64,000 bases of DNA. Source: Alkalihalophilus pseudofirmus. GTDB lineage: Bacteria; Bacillota; Bacilli; Bacillales; Bacillaceae_D. This document shows positions 53,047 to 61,250 of this stretch, one piece after another. The notes below the pieces were generated by a model that was given only the letters and a program-made list of their open reading frames with translations, did not search any database and had not been told where the DNA came from. The position numbers were made by a program, and so were the translations under genes. The DNA is taken from contig NZ_CP117835.1 of the NCBI RefSeq assembly GCF_029094545.1, forward strand, positions 414,001-478,000. The letters are read 5' to 3'. Positions within the stretch are counted from its first letter, which is position 1; each line of letters begins with the position of its first letter.

Positions 53047-53253
53047 ATGACAATCGTTGACTTTAAAGCGGCACAAAAGTGGGCAAAGATTCCTAAAGAC
53101 TTTCAACAACAGTTGTTAGAAAATGTATTTTGCCGAAATTGTGGTGTCACAAAAATTGTAGATTACGGAATAGAAACTGATAAATTCGGTATCGTACTCA
53201 CTGGCAAGTGTAAAAAATGCGGTGCAGATGTGGCACGAGTGATAGAAGATTAG
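53047..53253 (+). CDS. Small zinc-ribbon-like protein
   Basis: 68 residues with two CxxC knuckles: C29-R-N-C32 and C55-K-K-C58, typical of a zinc ribbon (VFCRNCGVTKIV, then GKCKKCGADVARV). Nothing else is recognisable. It lies 35 nt after the TraB-like gene with AGGGTAAGGTG upstream and is followed by a strong terminator, so both are probably one transcript. Confidence 0.72.
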   Translation: MTIVDFKAAQKWAKIPKDFQQQLLENVFCRNCGVTKIVDYGIETDKFGIVLTGKCKKCGADVARVIED

Positions 53254-53264
53254 ATTTAACGAGC

Positions 53265-53297
53265 AAAACTCCTCGCTAGGCAGGCGAGGAGTTTTTT
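53265..53297 (+). terminator. Terminator after the zinc-ribbon gene
   Basis: AAAACTCCTCGC and GCGAGGAGTTTT form a perfect 12-bp stem with a T tail. Confidence 0.9.
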
Positions 53298-53341
53298 ATT
53301 GTATTTTTCTCTGTCTTTATTGTAACTCTTCCTCAACGGAT

Positions 53342-53484
53342 ATACGCGGATTCCGCTGTTATATGCGTCAGTTGAGAGGATAATTGCGCTGCTGTCAGGT
53401 AATTGCGTCATTGTAGAGAAGATTTGCGTTCATCTTGAGCACAATTGTATTATTCTCTGCAATAATTGCGCCGCTTCGCTACAC
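53342..53484 (+). repeat. Dispersed intergenic element of 21-nt units, copy A3
   Basis: Units start at about 53342, 53361, 53382, 53401, 53422, 53443 and 53464: spacings 19-21-19-21-21-21. The last five spacings repeat the second half of copies A1 and A2 (21-19-21-21-21), including the variant AATTGTATTATTC in the next-to-last unit. Consensus AATTGCGTC. It lies between two terminators of convergent genes. The 5' part is degenerate or lost. Confidence 0.8.
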
Positions 53485-53527
53485 AGCTTCGCCTCAGCAC
53501 TCAGCTTCAATACAGCATCCCCGCCCA

Positions 53528-53562
53528 ACAAAAAGCGCCTCACCAAGCCGGTGAGGCGTTTC
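53528..53562. terminator. Terminator after the DctP-like gene
   Basis: GCGCCTCACC (53535-53544) and GGTGAGGCGT (53550-53559) form the stem; on the minus strand it is followed by a T run. Confidence 0.82.
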
Positions 53563-53564
53563 TC

Positions 53565-54599
53565 TTATTCTACGTTGGCGATTCGCTCTAAAATATCTCC
53601 GTATTGTTCTTCGTATTTTTCGTAAACAGGCTGAACCTGCTCGCGGAAGGCATCTAGGTCTAGTTCGTCGGCTGAAATGATTTCAACCCCGTTGTCTAGC
53701 AATTGCTGCTTCTGTTCTTCTTCAAGAGTTTGTGAGATCTCTCTTTGAGTCGCAGCGAATTCTTTTCCAAGAGTAACCAAGGTTTCTTGAATGTCTGCAG
53801 GTAAAGACTCATATAGATCATCATTCATTAACAATGTAGCAGAAGCATAGTAAAGTCCTGCCTCCGTAAAATGATCAACTTGCTCATAGACATTCGTACT
53901 TGAGATGACACCGTATGAGAAGTCAGATCCATCAATAACACCTTGCTGAAGGCCGCCGTACACTTCCGGAAAGGCCATTGGTGTCGCATTCGTTCCTAGC
54001 GCACTATATGTATCTAGTAATAGGTCGCTTTCAATTGTACGCATTTTTAAGCCTTTTAAATCATCAGGCGTTTTGACAGGCTGCTGGTTATTCGCAATAT
54101 GGCGCTGTCCATTTTCCCAGAACGAAATTCCTTTTAGGCCGGCATTGCTCATTGTATCTAATAATTCCTGGCCAATGTCGCTATCTAATGTTTGGTATGC
54201 ATGATCAAGGTCTCTGAATAAGAATGGAAATTCAATAGCCGTTACTTCTGGAACAAAGTTAGTGACAACCCCCGTTGTGATCACACTCATATCCAAGTTT
54301 GCCAATTGAACACCTTCTAATAGTTCACGTTCTCCGCCTAAAGCACCGTTGCCGAAAATTTCAAACTGAACACGGCCGTCCGTTGCTTCTTCTACAGCCT
54401 CAGCGTAAGCATCAAAGCCTAATGCGTATGCTTCCTCAGGCGGTGCGATATGACCGACCTTCAAGGTAATCACCTCATCTGATGCAGGTGCCTCGGCCGC
54501 TTCCGCTTCTGATGAGACTTCATCTGAGCCCCCACAGGCTGTTAACCATAGTAAACAAGCAGTTGTTGATGCGATTGATAAGATTTTTCTCTTTTTCAT
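53565..54599 (-). CDS. TRAP transporter substrate-binding lipoprotein, DctP family
   Basis: 344 residues. Lipoprotein signal with LTAC, C22 lipidated. The DctP fold shows the start ITLKVGHIAPPEEAYALGFD, the FEIFGNGALGGERELLEGVQ segment and the binding arginine in GLKMRTIESDLLLD (about 175-188, R-T/V motif), with GGLQQGVIDGSDFSYGVI. It would bind a carboxylate solute. No DctQ or DctM membrane gene is adjacent: it is flanked by a repeat element and an oxidoreductase gene. The ATG at 54599 follows GGGGGAGAAG. Confidence 0.9.
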   Translation of the reverse strand: MKKRKILSIASTTACLLWLTACGGSDEVSSEAEAAEAPASDEVITLKVGHIAPPEEAYALGFDAYAEAVEEATDGRVQFEIFGNGALGGERELLEGVQLANLDMSVITTGVVTNFVPEVTAIEFPFLFRDLDHAYQTLDSDIGQELLDTMSNAGLKGISFWENGQRHIANNQQPVKTPDDLKGLKMRTIESDLLLDTYSALGTNATPMAFPEVYGGLQQGVIDGSDFSYGVISSTNVYEQVDHFTEAGLYYASATLLMNDDLYESLPADIQETLVTLGKEFAATQREISQTLEEEQKQQLLDNGVEIISADELDLDAFREQVQPVYEKYEEQYGDILERIANVE

Positions 54600-54820
54600 C
54601 TTCTCTCCCCCTACTGAATCTTTAGCGCTTAAAAGCGTTGAATTAATAATGTATTGCCTATTATAAACCATGTCAGATCATTTTACACTAATTTTTTAGA
54701 ATTTTTTGTTTATTTATTGTGAAATGACTACTTTATTTCGGTAAGCAAACTATTTGAAATGAAGATATAAACCTCCTATGATAGAACAAACGTTGTAGAT
54801 GATTAGAGGAGGTACTAGAA

Positions 54821-55945
54821 ATGAACAACCAATATACTTCTATTTTCAAGGATTACACATTTAAACGTGGGGTGACATTGAAAAACAGAGTGATGATGGC
54901 ACCGATGACTAATTTTGCGTCTGATGAAGAAGGTAAGGTGACAGATGAGGAGCTTGCCTATTACAAAGTTCGTTCCGGTGGAGTAGGGGCGGTTATTACA
55001 GCCGTTGCGTATGTTACTCGAGATGGAAAAGGGTTTCAAAATGAAATAAGTGCCGATTCAGATGAGATGATTCCTAGCCTGAAGCGATTGGCAGATACGA
55101 TTAAGGGAGAGGGAGCAAAAGCGATTTTGCAAATTTTTCATGCAGGTAGAATGGCTCCAAAAGAAGAACTAGTCGAAGATCGTCCGGTTAGTGCAAGTGA
55201 AGTAGCAGCACTAAGACCAGGTTCAATTACTCCAAGAGAGCTTACAGAAAGAGAGATTGAGAACATTATTGAGGCATTTGGCGCAGCTGCAAGACGTGCG
55301 ATTGAAGCTGGGTTTGATGGTGTGGAGATTCACGGTGCCAATACGTATCTTATCCAACAATTCTTCTCGCCTCATTCTAACCGTCGCACAGATAAATGGG
55401 GAGGCACGTTAGAAAAGCGCATGACGTTTCCTCTTGCCGTCATTGATAAAGTAAAAGAGGCCGTCAATACACATGCCAATGAGCCGTTTATTGTCGGATA
55501 TCGAATTTCACCTGAAGAAATTGAAAATCCAGGTATTACAATGGAGGATACACTTTCCTTTGTAGATGTTCTAGCAGAGCAGGACCTAGATTATCTGCAT
55601 GTCTCCGTCCAAGACTTCTGGCAAGGATCAATTAGAGATGATCAAGATAAAGAGTCGAGAGTTACTATGATCCAAGAACGTGTAGGAAATAAGGTTCCAA
55701 TCATTGGCGTAGGTTCGCTTCATACGGCAGATGATGTGAAAAAAGCATTGGATACAGGGGTTCCTTTTGTCAGTTTAGGAAGAGAACTAATTATGGAACC
55801 AAAATGGATTGAAAAAGTTCAGTCAGGGAAAAAGTCTGATATCGCTACGACATTATCAAGAAAAGACCAAGAAACATTAGTCATTCCAGATGTATTGTGG
55901 AGTGCTATCACAAATACACCGGGCTGGTTCCCAGTTGAAGATTAA
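54821..55945 (+). CDS. Old yellow enzyme family NADH:flavin oxidoreductase
   Basis: 374 residues; FMN TIM barrel. Conserved: LKNRVMMAPMTNFASDEEG (21-39), ILQIFHAGRMA (about 104-114), GFDGVEIHGANTYLIQQFFS (about 167-186) with the His-Gly-Ala-Asn substrate site, then NRRTDKWGG. The C-terminal barrel end reads PIIGVGSLHTADDVKKAL. It reduces activated double bonds or related electrophiles; the exact substrate is unknown. It starts behind AGAGGAGG, divergent from the DctP-like gene. Confidence 0.9.
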   Translation: MNNQYTSIFKDYTFKRGVTLKNRVMMAPMTNFASDEEGKVTDEELAYYKVRSGGVGAVITAVAYVTRDGKGFQNEISADSDEMIPSLKRLADTIKGEGAKAILQIFHAGRMAPKEELVEDRPVSASEVAALRPGSITPRELTEREIENIIEAFGAAARRAIEAGFDGVEIHGANTYLIQQFFSPHSNRRTDKWGGTLEKRMTFPLAVIDKVKEAVNTHANEPFIVGYRISPEEIENPGITMEDTLSFVDVLAEQDLDYLHVSVQDFWQGSIRDDQDKESRVTMIQERVGNKVPIIGVGSLHTADDVKKALDTGVPFVSLGRELIMEPKWIEKVQSGKKSDIATTLSRKDQETLVIPDVLWSAITNTPGWFPVED

Positions 55946-55958
55946 AATGGATTGGTTT

Positions 55959-55991
55959 GATCCGCATAGTCTTTTTATGCGGATCTTTTTT
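55959..55991 (+). terminator. Terminator after the OYE gene
   Basis: GATCCGCATA and TATGCGGATC form a perfect 10-bp stem followed by T6. Confidence 0.9.
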
Positions 55992-56080
55992 GTGCCTTTA
56001 TGGCTGTTTCGAAAATAGGCATTAACCATTGGGAGATTACCTACATATGTTGCATTAAAAGGGTTGGGGAGGGTGATTGA

Positions 56081-57175
56081 GTGAAAGGAACAATTCGGAA
56101 CTACTATGCAGGGGGAAATACAGCTAAAGGGTTTTACAGTCTGTACGATTCAGCCATTGATGGATTAGATCGTTTATTTATTTTAAAGGGCGGTCCGGGT
56201 ACCGGTAAATCAACATTAATGAAGGCAATCGGCCAAGAAATGGTTGATAAAGGGATGGATATTGAATTTCTCCACTGCTCGTCGGATACGAATTCAATTG
56301 ATGGAATTATTGTTCCCGCTTATAAAATTGGAATTGTGGATGGAACGGCTCCGCATGTCATTGAACCAAAGGCCCCAGGTGTCATAGAGGAATATGTAAA
56401 CTTAGGAGTGGCTTGGGATACGGAGAAATTAATGCCGCATAAAGAGGAGATTTTAGCCCTTTCAAAGAAAATCTCTCATGCTTTTCACACTGCGTATGAT
56501 ACGTTTAGTGAAGCGCTGAGTGCTCATGATGACATCGAAGACATTTATATAAGCAATATGGACTTTGCGAAAGCAGATCAATTGGCAGAGGAGATGATTG
56601 ATTTATTTTACGGAGATTTGACGCTAGAGAAAACGGCTTGTGTGAAGCACCGGTTTTTAGGGGCAGCAACACCAGTAGGAGCCGTTGATCATATTCAAAA
56701 TTTAACCGCAGATATCACTGACCGCTATTTTATTAAAGGTCGTGCCGGATCTGGGAAATCGACGATGCTGAAGAAGATTGCAAAAGCGGGAGAGGATAAA
56801 GGCTTTGATGTAGAGGTCTATCACTGCGGCTTTGATCCTAACAGCCTTGATATGGTAATCATTAGAGAAAAGGGCATTGCCATCTTTGACAGCACGGCCC
56901 CTCATGAATATTTCCCTGAACGGTCAGGTGATCATATCGTTGATGTGTATGAGCGTTGTATCACACCTGGAACGGATGAGAAATTTGCTGATGACATTGC
57001 CCGTACCACTAAATCGTATAAAGACAAAATGAAAGAAGCGATCACTTATTTAGCTGATGCAAAAGTGTTAAGAGATCAGCTCGAGGCCATTTATATACAG
57101 GCAATGGACTTTAGTAAAGTTGATCAAATAAAAGAAGAGCTGTTACACGCATTCAATCAACATATATCTAAATAA
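56081..57175 (+). CDS. Double P-loop ATPase, PRK06851 type
   Basis: 364 residues made of two similar P-loop domains. Walker A of the first is GGPGTGKST (37-45), of the second GRAGSGKST (220-228). The halves share further features: FLHCSSDTNSIDGI and YHCGFDPNSLDMVI, then VDGTAPHVIEP and FDSTAPHEYFPE. Such proteins are widespread in Firmicutes and have no known role. It starts at GTG 56081 behind GGGGAGGG. It is followed by about 700 nt without a gene. Confidence 0.87.
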   Translation: MKGTIRNYYAGGNTAKGFYSLYDSAIDGLDRLFILKGGPGTGKSTLMKAIGQEMVDKGMDIEFLHCSSDTNSIDGIIVPAYKIGIVDGTAPHVIEPKAPGVIEEYVNLGVAWDTEKLMPHKEEILALSKKISHAFHTAYDTFSEALSAHDDIEDIYISNMDFAKADQLAEEMIDLFYGDLTLEKTACVKHRFLGAATPVGAVDHIQNLTADITDRYFIKGRAGSGKSTMLKKIAKAGEDKGFDVEVYHCGFDPNSLDMVIIREKGIAIFDSTAPHEYFPERSGDHIVDVYERCITPGTDEKFADDIARTTKSYKDKMKEAITYLADAKVLRDQLEAIYIQAMDFSKVDQIKEELLHAFNQHISK

Positions 57176-57298
57176 TGATCAGGAGCTCGGATATAACTAG
57201 TGGTTCACTAAGAATAAAAATGAAGCTCTATTTAGCGGATTTACTATAGACTGTGGGAGTTAAAGAAAGTCACTTGAAAAGTATATCCCTACAGTAGT

Positions 57299-57415
57299 TG
57301 TCGCTTTCCGCTGCAGGGACTCGCTTTCCGCGGGCGGTCCGGAAGCCTCCTCGTCGCACGCTCCTGTGGGGTCTTCCATGGCCACGCACATCCCGCAGGA
57401 GTCGAGTCCCTTCCG
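57299..57415 (+). repeat. Structured intergenic repeat, copy 1
   Basis: GC-rich element with CGCTTTCCGCGGGCGG, GCCTCCTCGTCGCACGC, TCCTGTGGGGTC and CCCGCAGGAGTC. AGGGACTCG (57315-57323) and CGAGTCCCT (57403-57411) pair across it, so it can fold as one long hairpin. Elements with this wording occur in many Bacillaceae genomes. Confidence 0.75.
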
Positions 57416-57589
57416 CTTCAATCAACGGAGCAAATAGGTAGTTAAGTAGCTCCCTCATTGAAAGCTGGCCGTCAATGACTTGGCTTTTAGTAAAGATGTT
57501 TAATTGATGTTTCGATTGGTCTGACCCCAAAAGAAATCATCTAGTAAATCCATTACAAAGCACATAACCTAGCGGATGAAATATATGTA

Positions 57590-57680
57590 GACTTCTGCAG
57601 GGACTAGAGCAGGAGTGAGATCCCACAGGGCAAAGCCCGAGGAAGCTCACTAGCTCCCCGCGAAAAGCGAAATATATTTC
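57590..57680 (-). repeat. Structured intergenic repeat, copy 2, inverted
   Basis: GAGATCCCACAGGG, CCCGAGGAAGCTCAC and CCCCGCGAAAAGCGAA match the reverse complement of copy 1 (AGACCCCACAGG, GACGAGGAGGCTTCC, CCGCCCGCGGAAAGCG) with about a quarter of the bases changed. Confidence 0.7.
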
Positions 57681-57791
57681 AGGAGCGGCGAGCTTACACC
57701 CCACCCATATTTATTAATTTTTCAGTTCGTTATTTTAGATGTATTTAAATAAGTTTAAATTACTATTTTCCCAGCCGTTTTTTCGTCTAAA

Positions 57792-57807
57792 TTAAACGTT
57801 TGTTTAA
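57792..57807. promoter_or_regulatory. Palindrome before the gene at 57872
   Basis: TTAAAC-GTTT-GTTTAA, perfect 6-bp arms, 64 nt before the start codon. A candidate operator of the TetR size class. Confidence 0.45.
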
Positions 57808-57871
57808 CGAGATGAATTCGGTTTCTAACTATGGTAAGATTTGTATAAACTTTAGAAGAAGAGGAAAACTC

Positions 57872-58393
57872 ATGTATGATCCAACAATATTTGAAAATCT
57901 TAAAGTAGCAATAGAAAATACGGTTTATGACTTAGATAATATCGATCAACTAATTGAGGTCAGCGGCAGAAAAGATTTAATGGATATGGCTGTTATGTCA
58001 AGGATGCTTGAGCTGTCTTTTTATTTAAAAAACCAGACCCAAGTAGAAGCAACGATTCACTTAGATGCAGCTATAGAAGATTTAGCGGCAGAAATCCTAG
58101 AAGAAGAGGATCAGCAGATTGGCTGCGTGTTGAGAGTTTCATTTCAGCTAATGGTTAAAGATCCTGACATAAAGTGCATGATGATTAATGAACTGCTTAA
58201 AGATATATGGCAGCCTGAATTAGCTATTTCTCAAAAGGTCGCCTGCCACTATCCATGTGAAGAAGGACAAGCATATGAGAACACGGTTACTATTCTTTTT
58301 CCTCGAAAAATTAATGAAGACCAGATGGAGCAGCTGCCAGAATTTATAGAGCATATCTTAATCAGCCTTGAGAGATTAAATGATCTAGAGTAA
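57872..58393 (+). CDS. Hypothetical soluble protein
   Basis: 173 residues, acidic, mostly helical in the first half (YDPTIFENLKVAIENTVYDL, then EATIHLDAAIEDLAAEILEE) and beta-rich in the second (ISQKVACHYPCEEGQAYENT, then VTILFPRKI). I do not recognise a family. No signal peptide or membrane helix. The ATG at 57872 follows AGAAGAGGAAAA; the frame opens at 57800 without support. The hydrolase gene begins 15 nt after its stop, so the two form an operon. Confidence 0.72.
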   Translation: MYDPTIFENLKVAIENTVYDLDNIDQLIEVSGRKDLMDMAVMSRMLELSFYLKNQTQVEATIHLDAAIEDLAAEILEEEDQQIGCVLRVSFQLMVKDPDIKCMMINELLKDIWQPELAISQKVACHYPCEEGQAYENTVTILFPRKINEDQMEQLPEFIEHILISLERLNDLE

Positions 58394-58408
58394 AGAGGAG
58401 GGAAGAGA

Positions 58409-59338
58409 GTGATCACGAGGGCAATAGAGCGTATAAAAACAGCTGAATATGCTTTTAATGATCCAAAGCTTGATCTGCAGTCGGAGGTCAACACCTACCT
58501 TGATTATTACGGGCTCCCACGGGGTATGGCTGATCATACATATGGCTATCTCGACATTAAAGGAGAAAAGATTTTTCTCCAATCCTTTAGTCCAGAAGAG
58601 CCGATTGCTGACGTGCTCGTTGTCCATGGATATTTCGATCATACTGGTTCTATGAGTCATTTAATCCATTCCCTTTTAAAAGCCCGGTGCAGAGTATGGA
58701 GCTATGATTTAACTGGTCATGGGTTGTCTTCAGGAGAAAGAGCAGCAATTGAAGACTTTTCGGATTACCTCGCAGTCTTTAAAGAAGTAAGCGGGTATGT
58801 CACGGCTGATTCTTTGCCTGCCTATGTCATTGCACACAGCACAGGAGCAGCGATTGTACTGGACCATCTGTTACATTTTCGATCTTCTTTTGAAAAAACA
58901 ATACTGCTCGCACCACTAGTGCGTTCCTATGGATGGAAGCTCTCGGTGCTAGGCCGTATGATATCACCTGCCTTTTTTCAAACGGCTAAGCGAGTGTACC
59001 GTAAAAACACCTCTTTAGCTGGATTTCAAAAGAAAGTTATTGAAGATCCTCTTCAGCACAACCGTCTATCTTTAAGTTGGGTAGATGCTTTAATTTCGTG
59101 GAATAAAAAAGTACATGTAAAAGGTTCATGCAAGGAGAAGCTGTTAATCATTCAAGGCGATCTAGACCGGACGGTAGATTGGAAATATAACTGTCGTTTT
59201 ATCAATTATAAATTTCCAAGTGCAAATATCATTTTAGTTAATGGGGCGGATCATCAATTGATGAATGAAACAATCGAGGTGCGAGAGCTGGTCTTTTATT
59301 TAATTAATAACTATATAGGGAGCAATAAAGACCATTAG
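58409..59338 (+). CDS. Alpha/beta hydrolase, monoacylglycerol lipase-like
   Basis: 309 residues, serine aminopeptidase S33/monoacylglycerol lipase group. Oxyanion region VLVVHGYFDHTGSM (69-82), nucleophile S144 in VIAHSTGAA, acid in QGDLDRTVDW (about D252) and catalytic His in NGADHQLMNE (about H281). The cap domain lies at about 170-225. Substrate unknown; acyl esters of lipids or detergents are likely. It starts at GTG 58409 with AGAGGAGGGA upstream. Confidence 0.88.
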   Translation: MITRAIERIKTAEYAFNDPKLDLQSEVNTYLDYYGLPRGMADHTYGYLDIKGEKIFLQSFSPEEPIADVLVVHGYFDHTGSMSHLIHSLLKARCRVWSYDLTGHGLSSGERAAIEDFSDYLAVFKEVSGYVTADSLPAYVIAHSTGAAIVLDHLLHFRSSFEKTILLAPLVRSYGWKLSVLGRMISPAFFQTAKRVYRKNTSLAGFQKKVIEDPLQHNRLSLSWVDALISWNKKVHVKGSCKEKLLIIQGDLDRTVDWKYNCRFINYKFPSANIILVNGADHQLMNETIEVRELVFYLINNYIGSNKDH

Positions 59339-59343
59339 TAAGG

Positions 59344-59370
59344 GCCTTCCGTATGCGGACAGGCTTTTTT
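59344..59370 (+). terminator. Terminator after the hydrolase gene
   Basis: GCCTTCCG pairs with CGGACAGGC with one bulged C, followed by T6. Confidence 0.7.
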
Positions 59371-59508
59371 CTTGTTTTTTAAAATCATAATCAGGGGATA
59401 ATGTAATGGTTCATCCTCTATTTGCTTTTATATTGTCTAACAATTATAATAATTTTAATGATTAAAAGTGGAATATCTGTTCCGAATAATGGAATGAGGA
59501 GGGGAGAT

Positions 59509-60231
59509 ATGAGAAACGAACAGATTTTTATTCAACCGCTAAGTGATACATCGATTATTATTACGTTTGGAAATGAAATTGATGAGAAGATTCACCTGCA
59601 GGTACAATCGTTAAGCAAGTACCTTGAACAAAATCCTTTTAAAGGGTTTGTGGAATATGTTTCTGCTTTTACAAGTGTGACTGTTTTTTATGATCCGCTA
59701 GAAGTTCTAGAAGGAAGTAACAATGAGCACTCGCCTTATCAAATCGTACACCAAACCATTACTAGTGCACTGGGAAAACTGCAGACAGAGGTTGGTCATT
59801 CTTCAAGAAAGATCGACATTCCTGTTTGTTATGGAGGCGAGTTTGGTGAGGATTTAGAAGTTGTAGCTGATCATAATAATTTGACTACAGATCAAGTCAT
59901 TGAGATTCACTCTAGTGGTGATTATCTTGTTTATATGATTGGATTTGCACCAGGATTCCCTTATTTAGGAGGGATGTCAAAGTCTATTGCTACTCCAAGA
60001 AGGTCAAATCCGAGAACATCGATTCCAAAGGGGTCTGTCGGTATTGCCGGCGAACAGACAGGAGTTTACTCTCTAGACACACCTGGCGGCTGGCAGATTA
60101 TCGGGAAAACTCCGCTCGATCTGTTTCGTCCTGAAGATGATACGCCTAGTTTGCTGCAACCGGGAGATAGAGTTCAATTTAAACCGATAACGGAAGCAGA
60201 ATATCACAAGTACAAGGAGAAGATTACATGA
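59509..60231 (+). CDS. pxpB: 5-oxoprolinase subunit PxpB (KipI family)
   Basis: 240 residues. With PxpA and PxpC it forms the ATP-dependent prokaryotic 5-oxoprolinase that opens pyroglutamate to glutamate. B. subtilis KipI, also an inhibitor of KinA, is the orthologue. Family motifs: the N-terminal PLSDTSIIITFGNEIDE, PVCYGGEFGEDLEVVADHNN (about 105-124), YMIGFAPGFPYLGGM (about 144-158), PKGSVGIAGEQTGVYSLDTP. ATG 59509 is behind GAGGAGGGG; the frame opens at 59422 without support. pxpC overlaps its stop by 4 nt. Confidence 0.94.
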   Translation: MRNEQIFIQPLSDTSIIITFGNEIDEKIHLQVQSLSKYLEQNPFKGFVEYVSAFTSVTVFYDPLEVLEGSNNEHSPYQIVHQTITSALGKLQTEVGHSSRKIDIPVCYGGEFGEDLEVVADHNNLTTDQVIEIHSSGDYLVYMIGFAPGFPYLGGMSKSIATPRRSNPRTSIPKGSVGIAGEQTGVYSLDTPGGWQIIGKTPLDLFRPEDDTPSLLQPGDRVQFKPITEAEYHKYKEKIT

Positions 60232-61244
60232 GTATAAAAGTACTTCGCCCTGGACTGCTCACCACTCTACAAGATCTAGGAAGAGTTGGATATCAGAAAT
60301 ATGGTGTCATCGTCAGTGGGGCGATGGATCCCTATTCCTTGCGTATCGCCAATCTATTAGTTGGTAACCGAGAAGATACAGCGTGCCTGGAGATGACGAT
60401 GCAAGGAGCGACACTTGAAGTAGAACAAGATACACTGATGGCCTTTACAGGCGGGCAGTTAACACCAAGCATCGGGAATTACCAGATTCCTTTATGGAGA
60501 CCTGTTTTCGTTAAACGTGGAAGCGTCATTCGATTTGGAAACTGTGCTAGTGGCTGCCGGACGTATGTTGCAGTGGCAGGAGGATTTGACATATTGCCTG
60601 TGATGGGAAGTCAAAGTACATACTTACGGGCCAAAATTGGCGGGCTGGATGGAAGAGCGCTGCAAGAAGGCGATGTTCTGCCCGTTTCAAAAGAACTCTC
60701 TGATCACGCCAAATATTTCATGAACCTTTTTAAAGAAAAAGCCGAGAAGTCTTTTTACCTTCCAGATTGGAGGGTAAGAACGTCCGTTACTCTCCCTAAT
60801 AAAGAAACAGTGATACGGATCCTGCCTGGCACGCATTACGATACGTTTACAGAGGCGTCAAAAGAGCGTCTCTACAATGATGCGTTTCAAATCTCGCCTC
60901 AGTCTGATCGCATGGGGTACCGGCTAGATGGATCAGAGCTTGCACGGAGTGAGGCTTCTGAAGTTGTTTCTGAAGCGGTTGCGTTAGGTACTGTTCAAGT
61001 GCCTGCAGATGGAAACCCGATTATCTTACTTGCAGACCGTCAAACGACAGGCGGTTATCCGAGGATCGCGCAGGTTATTTCGGTGGATATTCCGAAACTC
61101 GCTCAAATGAAACCTGGCGATTCGATTCAGTTTAGTGAAGTGACGCTAGAGGAAGCACAACAATTATATATGGAACGAGAAAGCGAATTAAAAAAGATAA
61201 AGAAGGGACTCTATGTAAAAAGGCATGAAAAAACCCCTTCTTAA
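60228..61244 (+). CDS. pxpC: 5-oxoprolinase subunit PxpC (KipA family)
   Basis: 338 residues, biotin-dependent carboxylase-like fold. Signature pieces: VLRPGLLTTLQDLGRVGYQK (5-24), GAMDPYSLRIANLLVGN (about 31-47), AVAGGFDI and GSQSTYLRAKIGGLDGR (about 128-144), and the C-terminal ILLADRQTTGGYPRIAQVIS (about 265-284). It is coupled to pxpB (ATGA overlap). Its last codons overlap the end of the convergent IclR gene by 4 nt. Confidence 0.94.
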   Translation: MSIKVLRPGLLTTLQDLGRVGYQKYGVIVSGAMDPYSLRIANLLVGNREDTACLEMTMQGATLEVEQDTLMAFTGGQLTPSIGNYQIPLWRPVFVKRGSVIRFGNCASGCRTYVAVAGGFDILPVMGSQSTYLRAKIGGLDGRALQEGDVLPVSKELSDHAKYFMNLFKEKAEKSFYLPDWRVRTSVTLPNKETVIRILPGTHYDTFTEASKERLYNDAFQISPQSDRMGYRLDGSELARSEASEVVSEAVALGTVQVPADGNPIILLADRQTTGGYPRIAQVISVDIPKLAQMKPGDSIQFSEVTLEEAQQLYMERESELKKIKKGLYVKRHEKTPS

Positions 61245-61250
61245 AGATGG
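61225..61250 (-). terminator. Terminator of the IclR gene inside the pxpC end
   Basis: On the minus strand CCCCATCTT pairs with AAGAAGGGG with one mismatch, followed by T6. It overlaps the last codons of pxpC. Confidence 0.6.

Larger units (their letters stand above)
57176..57871. other. Gene-free region holding an inverted pair of structured repeats
   Basis: Nearly 700 nt without a convincing gene. It contains two copies of a GC-rich Bacillus-type intergenic repeat in opposite orientation (57299-57415 and 57590-57680) and a palindrome near the next gene. The minus-strand frame at 57270-57530 is a translation of the repeat and not a gene. Confidence 0.7.

Noticed and set aside
57270-57530. 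Minus-strand frame of 86 codons
   Set aside because: Translation of the structured intergenic repeat; no ribosome binding site and no protein-like composition.
57510-57535. GGTCTGACCCC near the repeat pair as an insertion sequence end
   Set aside because: Short motif alone; no transposase gene or remnant and no matching second end was seen.
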